From Segatella baroniae DSM 16972 = JCM 13447 (lineage in GTDB: Bacteria; Bacteroidota; Bacteroidia; Bacteroidales; Bacteroidaceae), in assembly GCF_000426585.1 (NCBI RefSeq), contig NZ_AUFQ01000002.1, forward strand, positions 1 through 64,000: 64,000 nt of DNA. The letters run 5' to 3'. Numbering within the stretch: position 1 is the stretch's first letter; each line of letters opens with the position of its first letter. Positions 17,038 to 27,076 of the stretch are shown piece by piece. The position numbers and the translations under genes are program-made. The notes below the pieces were generated by a model that worked only from the letters and a program-made list of their open reading frames with translations, had not been told where the DNA came from and made no database searches.

Positions 17038-18963
17038 TTAGTTGTGCAGAATCAATGCCGACTGAGGCGCCACGGTCACCTGACCGCCCTGCTGCCTGCC
17101 CATTCCCTCCTCACGGATGAGTCCGTCGCGGCAAACCACGGTGTAGTCGCCCGCCGGAATGTCCACCGTGCGGCTGTCACGACTGCCGTTGAGCACCACC
17201 ACAATGCGCTTCCAAGGCTCGCCGGGATAATCGGTGAGCGTGAAACCGACCAGACAATCCTGCGTCGGAAGGAACGAAAGATGCGCCTTGACGTCAGCCG
17301 CCGAGCCGCCGCCGAAGGCCGGATGGTTCTTGCGAAGACGAATCAAGCGGCTGTAGTAGTCGAACACCTGCGGGTAACGCTTAAGATTGTTCCAGTCAAG
17401 ACGATTGATACTGTCGGGCGAATTATAAGAGTTGTGCACGCCTTTCTTATCGCGCAACATCTCTTCACCTGAAAGAATGAAGGGCACACCCTGCGAAGTG
17501 AAGACGGCAGTTTGGGCCAACAAGTCGAGCCGAATAAGCTCGTCGTCGCCGATACCGGGCATTGAGGCGCGCAAGCGGTCAACAAGACACATGTCGTCGT
17601 GGCAACTGACGTAGCTGATATGCTGGCTCGGCTGGGCGGCCCAGGCCTTCTTGTCGTAGTTCACGCGTGCCATGTCGACCTCGGGATGGGCTATTCCGCC
17701 CACGATACCAAACTTCAGACTCTCTTCCTCGCCTGCGATACCGGCCAGAAAAGCCCCCTTCGTGTCATCCGAAAACGGTCCACGAAGCGCGTCACGGATG
17801 TTATCGCTGAAGGCCGCGATGCCCAGTAGCTGCGCCATGTGGCCCTTCATGGCCAGTTTTTCCTGCGGATAAACGCAGCTGCCGGCACTCCATCCCTCAC
17901 CATATATAAATAGGTGGGGATCTATTTTGCTGACTTCGGCACGAATGGCGTTCATCGTCTCAATATCGTGCACGCCCATCAGGTCGAACCGGAAGCCATC
18001 GATATGGTATTCGTTGACCCAGTATTTCACGCTTTCAATCATAAATTGGCGCATCAACGGTCGTTCCGAAGCGGTCTCATTGCCGCAGCCCGAGCCGTTG
18101 CCGGGCTGTCCATCCTTGGCGTAACGATAGAAATAACCGGGATAAGTGCGCTCAAAGTTGCTGCCGTCCAAGTCGAAAGTATGATTGTACACCACGTCGA
18201 GAAAGACCCGAATGCCGGCCTTGTGCAGGGCCATCACCATCTGCTTGAACTCCTTGACGCGCACGGTGGGGTCATAGGGATTGGTCGAATAGCTGCCTTC
18301 GGGCACGTTGTAGTTCAGCGGGTCATAGCCCCAGTTGTACTGCGGTTGGTCGAGCTTGGTCTCGTCCACCGACGCGTAGTCGAACGAAGGCAGGATGTGA
18401 ACGGCCGTGACACCGAGTTTCTTCAGGTGCTCGATGGCCCGTGGCTCGGCAAGGGCCAGAAATTTGCCCTTGTTCGCCATGCCCGAAGACACATCGATGG
18501 AGAAATCACGATGATGAAGTTCGTAGATGACGAGGTCGTGGGCCGACCGGTTCACCGGCCGCCTGTCGTTTTCCCAGCCTGCGGGATTGGTGTCGGCCCA
18601 GTCGATGATGGCTCCCCGCCGGCCGTTGACACCCACCGCCTTGGCAAAGACGCCCGGCGTCTCGCCCTTTCCGATGTCGAAGGTATAGAATCGTCCTTTC
18701 AGATTGCCCCTGACGGTGGCCGACCAAAGGTCACGGCCTATCTTCTTCATCCCCACCACACGCAGGGGAGTCCCCTGAAGGCCGTCGGCATAGATGCGGA
18801 CAACCGGCTTCCGAGGCGTATTGAGTTTGAAAACGGTTTGCGAAGGGCTGTAAGTTACCTCCCTGAAATCGAACCGCGTGCCTTCGGAAGCAGCATGCAG
18901 CGGTGCCGATTGCGTCATCAGTGCAGCGGAAAACACGGCTAATAAAGACTTTTTTAGATTCAT
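17038..18963 (-). CDS. pulA: Type I pullulanase (GH13 debranching enzyme), secreted
   Basis: Hydrolyses alpha-1,6 branch points of starch and pullulan oligosaccharides. The 641-aa product has a signal peptide at 1-24 (start chosen at MNLKKSLL, 7 codons inside the longest frame). A CBM48-like N-domain (about 40-130) leads to the GH13_14 barrel with the type I pullulanase signature YNWGYDP (about 209-215). Catalytic D327 lies in GFRFDLMG, E356 in IYGEGW, and the third Asp in SCHDDMCLVDR. It is shorter than multi-domain Gram-positive pullulanases because it lacks extra CBMs. It is separated from the GH97 gene upstream by a strong 12-bp stem-loop and is 13 bp from the next gene. Confidence 0.92.
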   Translation of the reverse strand: MNLKKSLLAVFSAALMTQSAPLHAASEGTRFDFREVTYSPSQTVFKLNTPRKPVVRIYADGLQGTPLRVVGMKKIGRDLWSATVRGNLKGRFYTFDIGKGETPGVFAKAVGVNGRRGAIIDWADTNPAGWENDRRPVNRSAHDLVIYELHHRDFSIDVSSGMANKGKFLALAEPRAIEHLKKLGVTAVHILPSFDYASVDETKLDQPQYNWGYDPLNYNVPEGSYSTNPYDPTVRVKEFKQMVMALHKAGIRVFLDVVYNHTFDLDGSNFERTYPGYFYRYAKDGQPGNGSGCGNETASERPLMRQFMIESVKYWVNEYHIDGFRFDLMGVHDIETMNAIRAEVSKIDPHLFIYGEGWSAGSCVYPQEKLAMKGHMAQLLGIAAFSDNIRDALRGPFSDDTKGAFLAGIAGEEESLKFGIVGGIAHPEVDMARVNYDKKAWAAQPSQHISYVSCHDDMCLVDRLRASMPGIGDDELIRLDLLAQTAVFTSQGVPFILSGEEMLRDKKGVHNSYNSPDSINRLDWNNLKRYPQVFDYYSRLIRLRKNHPAFGGGSAADVKAHLSFLPTQDCLVGFTLTDYPGEPWKRIVVVLNGSRDSRTVDIPAGDYTVVCRDGLIREEGMGRQQGGQVTVAPQSALILHN

Positions 18964-18986
18964 GTTGCGTTGGATTTTAGACACAA

Positions 18987-19018
18987 CGCCCTTTCTCCAA
19001 CACAGCGGAGAAAGGGCG
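18987..19018 (-). other. Intercistronic stem-loop between GH97 and pullulanase genes
   Basis: CGCCCTTTCTCC (18987-18998) pairs perfectly with GGAGAAAGGGCG (19007-19018) with an 8-nt loop. It fills most of the 63-bp gap and lacks a T-tract on the minus strand (TTGTGTCTAA follows). It may therefore be an RNA-processing or partial-termination element rather than a full stop. Confidence 0.65.
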
Positions 19019-19026
19019 AGAAATGA

Positions 19027-21237
<2,211 letters not shown>

Positions 21238-23931
21238 TTATCTTCCGCTTTCGGCCACCAGCTCGGCGACGTTCTCGCGGAAGCTTTCGTTGGCCATAAG
21301 CTCCTCTATCGTCATGTGCATGCGGTAGCGCCAATAGTGCTTGGGGTTGGCCGGAATGTTGATTCGCTCGGCATTGGGGTCGTCCAGACGCAGCCGTTCA
21401 TCGATGGACAGCCAGTCCTGGATGGACAACACGCAGAGCATGGAGGGCGAACACAGGTGGCGGCTCACGATGTCGCGGGCCAACCAGCCCGGCAACGGAT
21501 GGGGAGCGCCGCCCGACCGATGGAGCATGGTGCTGTAATAGGCCTGCGTGCGCTCGTCGTCCTCGTCCCACCACTGCCGCAGCGTGGGCATGTCGTGGCT
21601 TGAGATGGTGCAGACGGAACGGTAGGGATTGTCTTCCAGATAGCCGAAACGCACCTTCGGGTTCTTCGGCATGCTCTGTAGTTCGAGGCTCAAGACCTTC
21701 AGTTCGTTCATCACCCAGGGCACACAGTCCGGCACCATGCCCAGATCTTCGGCGCAAACGAGCATGCGCGTGGCCTGAACGAGCTTCGGCAACTTCTTCA
21801 TAGCCTCACGATACCAGAAGTGGTTGTTGCGACGATAGAAGTAATCATTGTACAAGCGGTTGAAAGTAGCCTTGTCGCTGTCGTACAAAGCCTCGTAGGT
21901 GAAGTCGAACTGAGCGCTGATGCGCGGGTGGAAAAGGTTGGCATCCTTGCGGTCGCGCACGAAAAGCACGTTGCTGATGAGGGCGTACAAGCCGTCGCGG
22001 AGCCACAACGCCTGCTCGTCGGTGGCGTCGGCGAAGGCCGCCTCCACCTTTTTCTGCGTGTCATACTCGGGCTTCATGGCCCAGATGTCGTCGTGCAGAT
22101 GTTGCAGATAGGTGTCTTTCACGCGCTGGGCGTTCGCCCGGAACACGCGGTCGACAACCCAATCGGCGATGAACGGCGTGGTGAAATGCTCCTCCTGGAA
22201 GCGCAAACCATAGGCTTCTATCTCCTCGCGGGTCATGCCGAGAGCCGGCGTGAACTGGCCCAGAAGGCCATGGACGGCGTCGGCGGGAATCTCCCAAATA
22301 CGGAAGAAGCCCAATACGTGGTCAATGCGGTAGGCATCGAAGAACTTCCGCATGTGCTGGAAGCGGCGCACCCACCACGCGCAGTCGTCCTTCAACATGG
22401 CTTCCCAGTTGTAGGTAGGGAAGCCCCAGTTCTGCCCATTGACAGAGAAATCATCGGGAGGAGCCCCCGCCTGTCCGTTCAGATTGAAGTACTTAGGTTC
22501 CATCCACACGTCGCAACCGTAGCGATTGACCCCAATCGGGATGTCGCCTTTTAAGATAACACCCTTCTTGCGGGCATATTCGTGGGCGGCCTCCATCTGC
22601 GAATTGAGGATAAATTGCACGAAATAATAAAACTCTACCTGCTTATAAGCCTTTCTGGTTGTAGCCGACAGGGCCGCACGATCGGCCTCGTTCCACGTCT
22701 GATGGTCGGGCCAACGGCTGAAGTCGGCCGTTCCGTAGGTGTCGCGCAGGTGGCAATACTGGGCGTAAGGCACGAGCCACTGCTGCGCTTCCTTGAAGAA
22801 CGCCTTGTATTCGGGCGTCTTCAGCAGCGCCTTTCCCTCCTGGGCGTAGAGTTCTTTCAGGTATTCGAGCTTGGCACGGTTCACCTGTTCGTAGTCAATC
22901 TGGCTGAGGGCGTTGAGCTGTTGGCGCAGGGCTTCGAAGTCGTTGCGCTTCTTCGGGTCGTTCAGCGCGGGCAGACGGCCGAGGTCGGCATACTGCGGAT
23001 GGAGCGCGAAGATACTGATGCAGCTGTAGGGATAGGAATCCGTCCAGGTGTGGGTGGTCGTCGTATCGTTGATGGGCAGCAGTTGCAGCACCCGTTGGCG
23101 GGTCTGTGCCACCCAGTCGATCATCTTCCGGAGGTCGCCGAAGTCGCCCACGCCGAAGCTGGTCGTGCTCCGGAGCGAGAAGAGGGGCACCAACGTGCCG
23201 GCCAACTTGCGGTTCCACAGCTCGAAGAAGGCCTGGTCCAGCTCGTAGACGACGGCCTCGCCGTCCTCCAAGTCCATCGTCTCCACGGTGCGGTTCAGCC
23301 CCGTCTCCCACATCGGGTCGGCCTCGTCGCTGCCGAGAGCCACAAATTTGAACTCGATGACATCATCCTCGAACGCATCGGCATTGAGGTCGACGATCCA
23401 TTCGTTGAAGTTGTGCTCATACATGGGCACTGCCTTGGCCGGATTCCACGCCCCCAGCACGTCGCTCTCGCCGCAGACGGCCAGCCGCTGGTCGCCCCGC
23501 AGCTGGGGGGCACGCACCACCAGGCGCACGGTCTTGGCGAAAGCCGTGGGATTCACCACCGCCGTCTTGCGACGGTTGACGCACTCCGTGAAGACCGAAC
23601 TGTAGAGATAGGAGTCTTCGGGAATGTCGATCCACTTGTCGAAGATACGATACGTGTCGGCTTTGATTAGGTTCAGGTTGAGCGTGTGGCACTCGGTGGA
23701 CCACTCGTGGCGGCGTTCGCTGCCCTCGCAGTCCACACTATAGAAATAGGTGAGCACACGGGCGAGATTGTCTTTCTTGAGTTCCAGCGCGCAAGTCCAG
23801 CGCAAACCGTCGACCGTGGCCATGCGGTATTGCGCGACGCGCTCGTTTCCTGACTTGTCGGTATCGACACAATTCAGCAACAGTTCTTCACCGAAGACTG
23901 TCCGATAGTCTATGTTGAAATATAAGTTCAT
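21238..23931 (-). CDS. malQ: 4-alpha-glucanotransferase, GH77, with N-terminal starch-binding (CBM20) domains
   Basis: Transfers alpha-1,4-glucan segments between malto-oligosaccharides, feeding glycogen or phosphorylase routes. The 897-aa protein has no signal peptide, so it is cytoplasmic. Residues about 1-110 and 130-235 look like two CBM20-type modules (second: LAVCGESDVLGAWNPAKAVP). The GH77 domain starts near 255, with catalytic D at about 537 in AYRIDHVLGFFRIWEIP, E at about 728 in VCAEDLGMVP, and the Asp of SSHDMPTLRQWW. This CBM20-GH77 layout resembles plant DPE2 and Bacteroidetes MalQ rather than the short E. coli form. It heads the four-gene minus arm and has its own promoter and a putative LacI site upstream. 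Confidence 0.93.
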   Translation of the reverse strand: MNLYFNIDYRTVFGEELLLNCVDTDKSGNERVAQYRMATVDGLRWTCALELKKDNLARVLTYFYSVDCEGSERRHEWSTECHTLNLNLIKADTYRIFDKWIDIPEDSYLYSSVFTECVNRRKTAVVNPTAFAKTVRLVVRAPQLRGDQRLAVCGESDVLGAWNPAKAVPMYEHNFNEWIVDLNADAFEDDVIEFKFVALGSDEADPMWETGLNRTVETMDLEDGEAVVYELDQAFFELWNRKLAGTLVPLFSLRSTTSFGVGDFGDLRKMIDWVAQTRQRVLQLLPINDTTTTHTWTDSYPYSCISIFALHPQYADLGRLPALNDPKKRNDFEALRQQLNALSQIDYEQVNRAKLEYLKELYAQEGKALLKTPEYKAFFKEAQQWLVPYAQYCHLRDTYGTADFSRWPDHQTWNEADRAALSATTRKAYKQVEFYYFVQFILNSQMEAAHEYARKKGVILKGDIPIGVNRYGCDVWMEPKYFNLNGQAGAPPDDFSVNGQNWGFPTYNWEAMLKDDCAWWVRRFQHMRKFFDAYRIDHVLGFFRIWEIPADAVHGLLGQFTPALGMTREEIEAYGLRFQEEHFTTPFIADWVVDRVFRANAQRVKDTYLQHLHDDIWAMKPEYDTQKKVEAAFADATDEQALWLRDGLYALISNVLFVRDRKDANLFHPRISAQFDFTYEALYDSDKATFNRLYNDYFYRRNNHFWYREAMKKLPKLVQATRMLVCAEDLGMVPDCVPWVMNELKVLSLELQSMPKNPKVRFGYLEDNPYRSVCTISSHDMPTLRQWWDEDDERTQAYYSTMLHRSGGAPHPLPGWLARDIVSRHLCSPSMLCVLSIQDWLSIDERLRLDDPNAERINIPANPKHYWRYRMHMTIEELMANESFRENVAELVAESGR

Positions 23932-23955
23932 AGTGAATGGTTAGTAAATACGCTC

Positions 23956-24032
23956 CAAAATTAACAATAATCCATGGTCGCCGCTTTCGCGACGAAAGGT
24001 ATTGATGGAAAAAGAAATGCAATCGTTTGCAT
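23956..24032 (-). promoter_or_regulatory. malQ promoter and LacI-type operator-like palindrome
   Basis: The minus-strand -7 box TAATTTTG (23963 to 23956) has no good -33 element. Centred 68.5 bp from the downstream end of that box is the near-palindrome ATGCAATCGTTTGCAT (24017-24032; 14 of 16 positions symmetric). It shares GCAAwCGTTTGC with the palindrome upstream of susC and lacI. Inferred binding site of the locus regulator. Confidence 0.5.
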
Positions 24033-24100
24033 GGAGAAAAGGGTTGTTGAGGGATGAAAGCAAAGGGATGACGGGCGGAACATGGGCCTATGGCTTTGCA

Positions 24101-24201
24101 AAAGCATGGCTTTCAGCGCGCAAGAGCATAGCGACCGGCGTGCAAAAGGGCTGCTTTGAGCGGCTGAAAGGGCTGCTTTGAGGAGCTGAAAGCAGCCCTT
24201 T
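24101..24201. repeat. 22-bp-phased intergenic repeat, array 3 (5 units)
   Basis: Cores start at 24101, 24123 (diverged), 24145, 24167 and 24189, all 22 bp apart: AAAGCATGGCTTT, AAAGGGCTGCTTT twice, AAAGCAGCCCTTT. It lies between the MFS gene and malQ; with the operator-like site it accounts for most of that 350-bp gap. Confidence 0.8.
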
Positions 24202-24281
24202 GTCAACACCGCCGCAAACTTATTGATTCTCAACCACTTGACAATCCGTGTCAGCACGACGGCCGCCGGTGCCGCAACCCT

Positions 24282-25604
24282 CTATTTCTCCTTGACGAAT
24301 GACACGCACAGGGCGCCCACACCCAGCAGAACGCCGGCCACAATCATCATGTTGGACTGGTCGGAACCCACCAAGTGGAGCAGCACGCCACCCAGAAGGG
24401 CGGCCACAATCTGCGGAACACAGATGGTACCGTTGAACAATCCGAGGTAAGCGCCCATGTGACCGTAGCCTTGCAGGGCGTTGGTGACGAAGGTGAAGGG
24501 CATGGCCAGCATGGCCGCCCAGGCGCAACCGATGAGCAGGAAGGCAGCGAACTGGCCGTACTGGTTGGGGATGAACGGCACCAGGGCAAAGCCGATGCCT
24601 CCCAGCAAGAGGCTCAGCGCGTAGGCAAACTTGCGGTTCTTGAACTGCGGAAGCACCATGGCCCAGACCACACTGCCCATGGCTTGCACGGCATAGAGTA
24701 TCCCCACCCAGTTGCCGGCCACCTGATAGGCCTCGGTCGACGTGGCGTGCGGGTCGAGCATGTCCACGTTCCAGCACGTGTCGGCGATGGCGCCGTTGGT
24801 ATAGGTCCACATGTACATCAGCGCGGCCCAGCAGAAGAACTGCACCAGGCCCACCTGCCAGAATGTCTTGGGGGCTTTCTTCAGCAGCGTGAGCCAGTTG
24901 TCGCCCTCCTCCTTGCCCTTCACGTCAGCGCGTTCGCCGTTGTAGCGCGCGTATTCCTGCGGATTCCACTCCTTCACTTTCAGCGTGGTGTAGACGACAC
25001 AGAGTATCAGGATGGCCGCGCCGATGTAGAACGACCAGATGACGGAGTCGGGAACAATGCCCGGCGCGGCCGTATTGGCAATACCCAAGGCCGTAAAGAG
25101 GAAGGGAAAGACAAAACCCACCACGCTACCCGAGTTGCAAAGGAAGCTCTGAATACTGTAGGCCAGCCCCTTCTGCCGCTCGTTCACCATGTCGCCCACC
25201 AGCATTTTGAAGGGCTGCATGGCCATGTTGATGCTGGTGTCGAGGAACATCAGCGACACCAAACCAAAGCCCATGGCGGCCGAAACGGTCAGTCCGAGCG
25301 AACCGGCGTTGGGCAACAGGCACATCACCAGCACCGCCAGAGCGGCTCCGATGAAGAGATAAGGGACGCGACGGCCGAACCGGCACCACGTTTTGTCGGA
25401 CAACGTGCCGACAATTGGCTGAACCAGAATCCCCATCAGCGGTGGAAGAATCCAGAAATAACTCAGGTTGTGCGGGTCGGCACCTAACGTAGCGAAGATT
25501 CTTGAGATGTTGGCGCTCTGTAGCGCGTAAGCAATCTGTACGCCAAAGAATCCAAAACTCAGATTCCATAGGCCCCAGAAATTCATGTCCGGTTTTTGTT
25601 TCAT
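24282..25604 (-). CDS. MFS sugar transporter (SLC45/GPH-like), probable maltose or malto-oligosaccharide importer
   Basis: A 440-aa inner-membrane protein with about 12 hydrophobic segments. The N-terminal pattern (MNFWGLWNLSFGFFGVQIAYALQ), then GILVQPIVGTLSDKTWCRFGRRVPYLF with the MFS A-motif-like D-K-x-x-R-GRR loop, is typical of SLC45/GPH-type disaccharide transporters. It probably moves maltose or short glucans from periplasm to cytoplasm for MalQ. It lies 84 bp downstream of the LacI-type regulator on the same strand, and that pairing supports a sugar substrate. The substrate is inferred from context only. Confidence 0.87.
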   Translation of the reverse strand: MKQKPDMNFWGLWNLSFGFFGVQIAYALQSANISRIFATLGADPHNLSYFWILPPLMGILVQPIVGTLSDKTWCRFGRRVPYLFIGAALAVLVMCLLPNAGSLGLTVSAAMGFGLVSLMFLDTSINMAMQPFKMLVGDMVNERQKGLAYSIQSFLCNSGSVVGFVFPFLFTALGIANTAAPGIVPDSVIWSFYIGAAILILCVVYTTLKVKEWNPQEYARYNGERADVKGKEEGDNWLTLLKKAPKTFWQVGLVQFFCWAALMYMWTYTNGAIADTCWNVDMLDPHATSTEAYQVAGNWVGILYAVQAMGSVVWAMVLPQFKNRKFAYALSLLLGGIGFALVPFIPNQYGQFAAFLLIGCAWAAMLAMPFTFVTNALQGYGHMGAYLGLFNGTICVPQIVAALLGGVLLHLVGSDQSNMMIVAGVLLGVGALCVSFVKEK

Positions 25605-25688
25605 TTTCGTAATATATTGTTTTTGTTATTCAGCATTTAGGTTTTGGCCACATCATTCAGCTGTGGTGAGCGGAATATCGGGCAACGT

Positions 25689-26714
25689 TTAGTGCGTCGT
25701 GCCCCGGATAATCAGTCGGGTTCTCACGATTCTCTTCTCCACTTTATCCATGGGAATAGAGCCTTCGACCTGTCCTATCAAGATATTGGCAGCCTCTTCG
25801 CCCACCCTTTTGCCTCGTTGCTCGACGGTGGTGAGCATGGGATCGCAGGCTATGGCGCGTTCGCCATTGGTAAATCCGCAGATACTCACATCCTCGGGAA
25901 CCCGAAATCCCTGGCGTTTTGCCGAATAGAGAATGCCGATGGCGGTGTCGTCGTTGACAGCGAAGAAGGCGTCGGGACGTGGTTCGGCCGCCAGGATGTC
26001 TGGGGTGATGGCTTCCGCGTCGACCCGGTTGTCACAATAGCGGATCAGGTGCTCGTCGGGGGTGATGCCGTTGTTGAGCAAGGCGTCGCGATAACCGTTG
26101 TAGCGGTTCTTCGAAATCTCCAGTTTCATGGACGTTCCGTAGAACGCGATGCGCCTGCAGCCCGTGTCTATCAGGTGCTTCACGGCCGTATAGGCGCCCA
26201 TGTAGTCGTCCACCACGACGCGACTGGCGTCGACTCCCGTGCATATCCGGTCGTAGAAGACCAGCGGAAGACCATGTTCCATGAGCTTGGAGAAGTGGTC
26301 GTACCGCTGCGTGTCTTTGGCTTGGGAGACGATGACGCCGCAAACCTTGTTCTCATAGAACGACTGGCAGAGCGCCACCTCACGTTCGTACTTCTCGTTG
26401 CTCTGCGCCACGAGGATGCGATAGCCCCGCGTCGAGGCTTCTTCCTCTATGCCGCTGAGGATGGAAGAGAAGTAGAAGTGGTTGAGTTGGGGGATGATGA
26501 CGCCAATCAACTTCTGCGGTCGGACGCGGCTGTTGCGCAAACTCTCGGCTATGACGTTGGGATAGAAATTATGTTCGCGCGCGTAGGACTGGATCATCTG
26601 CCTGCGTTCGAGGCTGATGCGCGGGCTGTTCTTCAGCGCACGAGATACCGTCGACACGGAAATGCCCAGTTCCCGCGCGATATCCTTCATTGTTATAGGT
26701 GTAGTTTCAGCCAT
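25689..26714 (-). CDS. LacI/GalR-family transcriptional regulator of the starch locus
   Basis: A DNA-binding sugar sensor of about 341 aa. The N-terminal LacI helix-turn-helix is clear (ITMKDIARELGISVSTVSRA), with the hinge at about 45-60 and a periplasmic-binding-protein-like sensor domain (LIGVIIPQLNHFYFSSIL, later DAFFAVNDDTAIG, VSICGFTNG). I start at MAETTPITMKD; a start 12 codons upstream (26750) is also open. It is divergent from susC and upstream of the MFS gene. B. thetaiotaomicron controls its sus locus with the membrane protein SusR instead, so this is a different control scheme. Whether it represses or activates is discussed in the findings. Confidence 0.92.
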   Translation of the reverse strand: MAETTPITMKDIARELGISVSTVSRALKNSPRISLERRQMIQSYAREHNFYPNVIAESLRNSRVRPQKLIGVIIPQLNHFYFSSILSGIEEEASTRGYRILVAQSNEKYEREVALCQSFYENKVCGVIVSQAKDTQRYDHFSKLMEHGLPLVFYDRICTGVDASRVVVDDYMGAYTAVKHLIDTGCRRIAFYGTSMKLEISKNRYNGYRDALLNNGITPDEHLIRYCDNRVDAEAITPDILAAEPRPDAFFAVNDDTAIGILYSAKRQGFRVPEDVSICGFTNGERAIACDPMLTTVEQRGKRVGEEAANILIGQVEGSIPMDKVEKRIVRTRLIIRGTTH

Positions 26715-26798
26715 GGTGATGTTACAGGATAGTAGGTTCAAGAACTTCAAAATGAAGCGGCTGTCGTGCCATTCTCAATCTTTACGGTGGTACGGGTG

Positions 26799-26806
26799 CA
26801 AAGATA
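26799..26806 (-). promoter_or_regulatory. Candidate -7 box of the LacI-type regulator gene
   Basis: The minus strand reads TATCTTTG (26806 to 26799). Its mirror copy TATCTTTG lies on the plus strand at 26821-26828, so the two form an 8-bp inverted repeat. The distance from its downstream end to the centre of the 26862-26873 palindrome is 68.5 bp. Confidence 0.45.
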
Positions 26807-26828
26807 GCGCAAAACGGCAGTATCTTTG

Positions 26829-26838
26829 TTTGCGCAAA
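26829..26838. promoter_or_regulatory. Second small palindrome in the susC/lacI intergenic region
   Basis: TTTGCGCAAA is a perfect 10-bp palindrome, centred 34 bp from the main GCAAACGTTTGC palindrome. It could be an auxiliary site; chance is not excluded. Confidence 0.3.
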
Positions 26839-26861
26839 AGTAAAAAAAAACTTTCTAAAGC

Positions 26862-26873
26862 GCAAACGTTTGC
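26862..26873. promoter_or_regulatory. Probable LacI-type operator in the susC/lacI intergenic region
   Basis: GCAAACGTTTGC is a perfect 12-bp palindrome with the central CG and AACGTT symmetry usual for LacI/GalR sites. It lies between the divergent regulator and susC, 204 bp before the susC ATG. A 14/16-symmetric relative lies upstream of malQ. Confidence 0.6.
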
Positions 26874-26929
26874 ACATCAAAAGCGGCATTTTCGGCCTCA
26901 AAAGGGTGACAACATTTCAAGAATCGGAC

Positions 26930-26937
26930 TACTTTTG
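26930..26937 (+). promoter_or_regulatory. Candidate -7 box of susC
   Basis: TACTTTTG followed by C, with no -33 TTTG at the right distance, as seen in activator-dependent promoters. It would give a leader of about 130 nt. The plus-strand TATCTTTG at 26821-26828 is an alternative; with it the palindrome would fall just downstream of the start point. Confidence 0.45.
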
Positions 26938-27076
26938 CAGCGTTGGCCATCGAACGCCATGCGCAAATCGTGGCGCCAACCACCTAATGACAAGTACATC
27001 TCGCCCTGAAAGGGCCTTCTTCCGACCGACGATAATTACTATTATATAAATAACGTTAACTTAAAACCAAAGCAAA

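Noticed and set aside
26857..26913. Seventh copy of the 22-bp-phased repeat near the susC/lacI operator
   Set aside because: AAAG starts are spaced 23 and 21 bp and the cores are poor (for example AAAGCGCAAACGT), so it does not meet the strict register of the other arrays.
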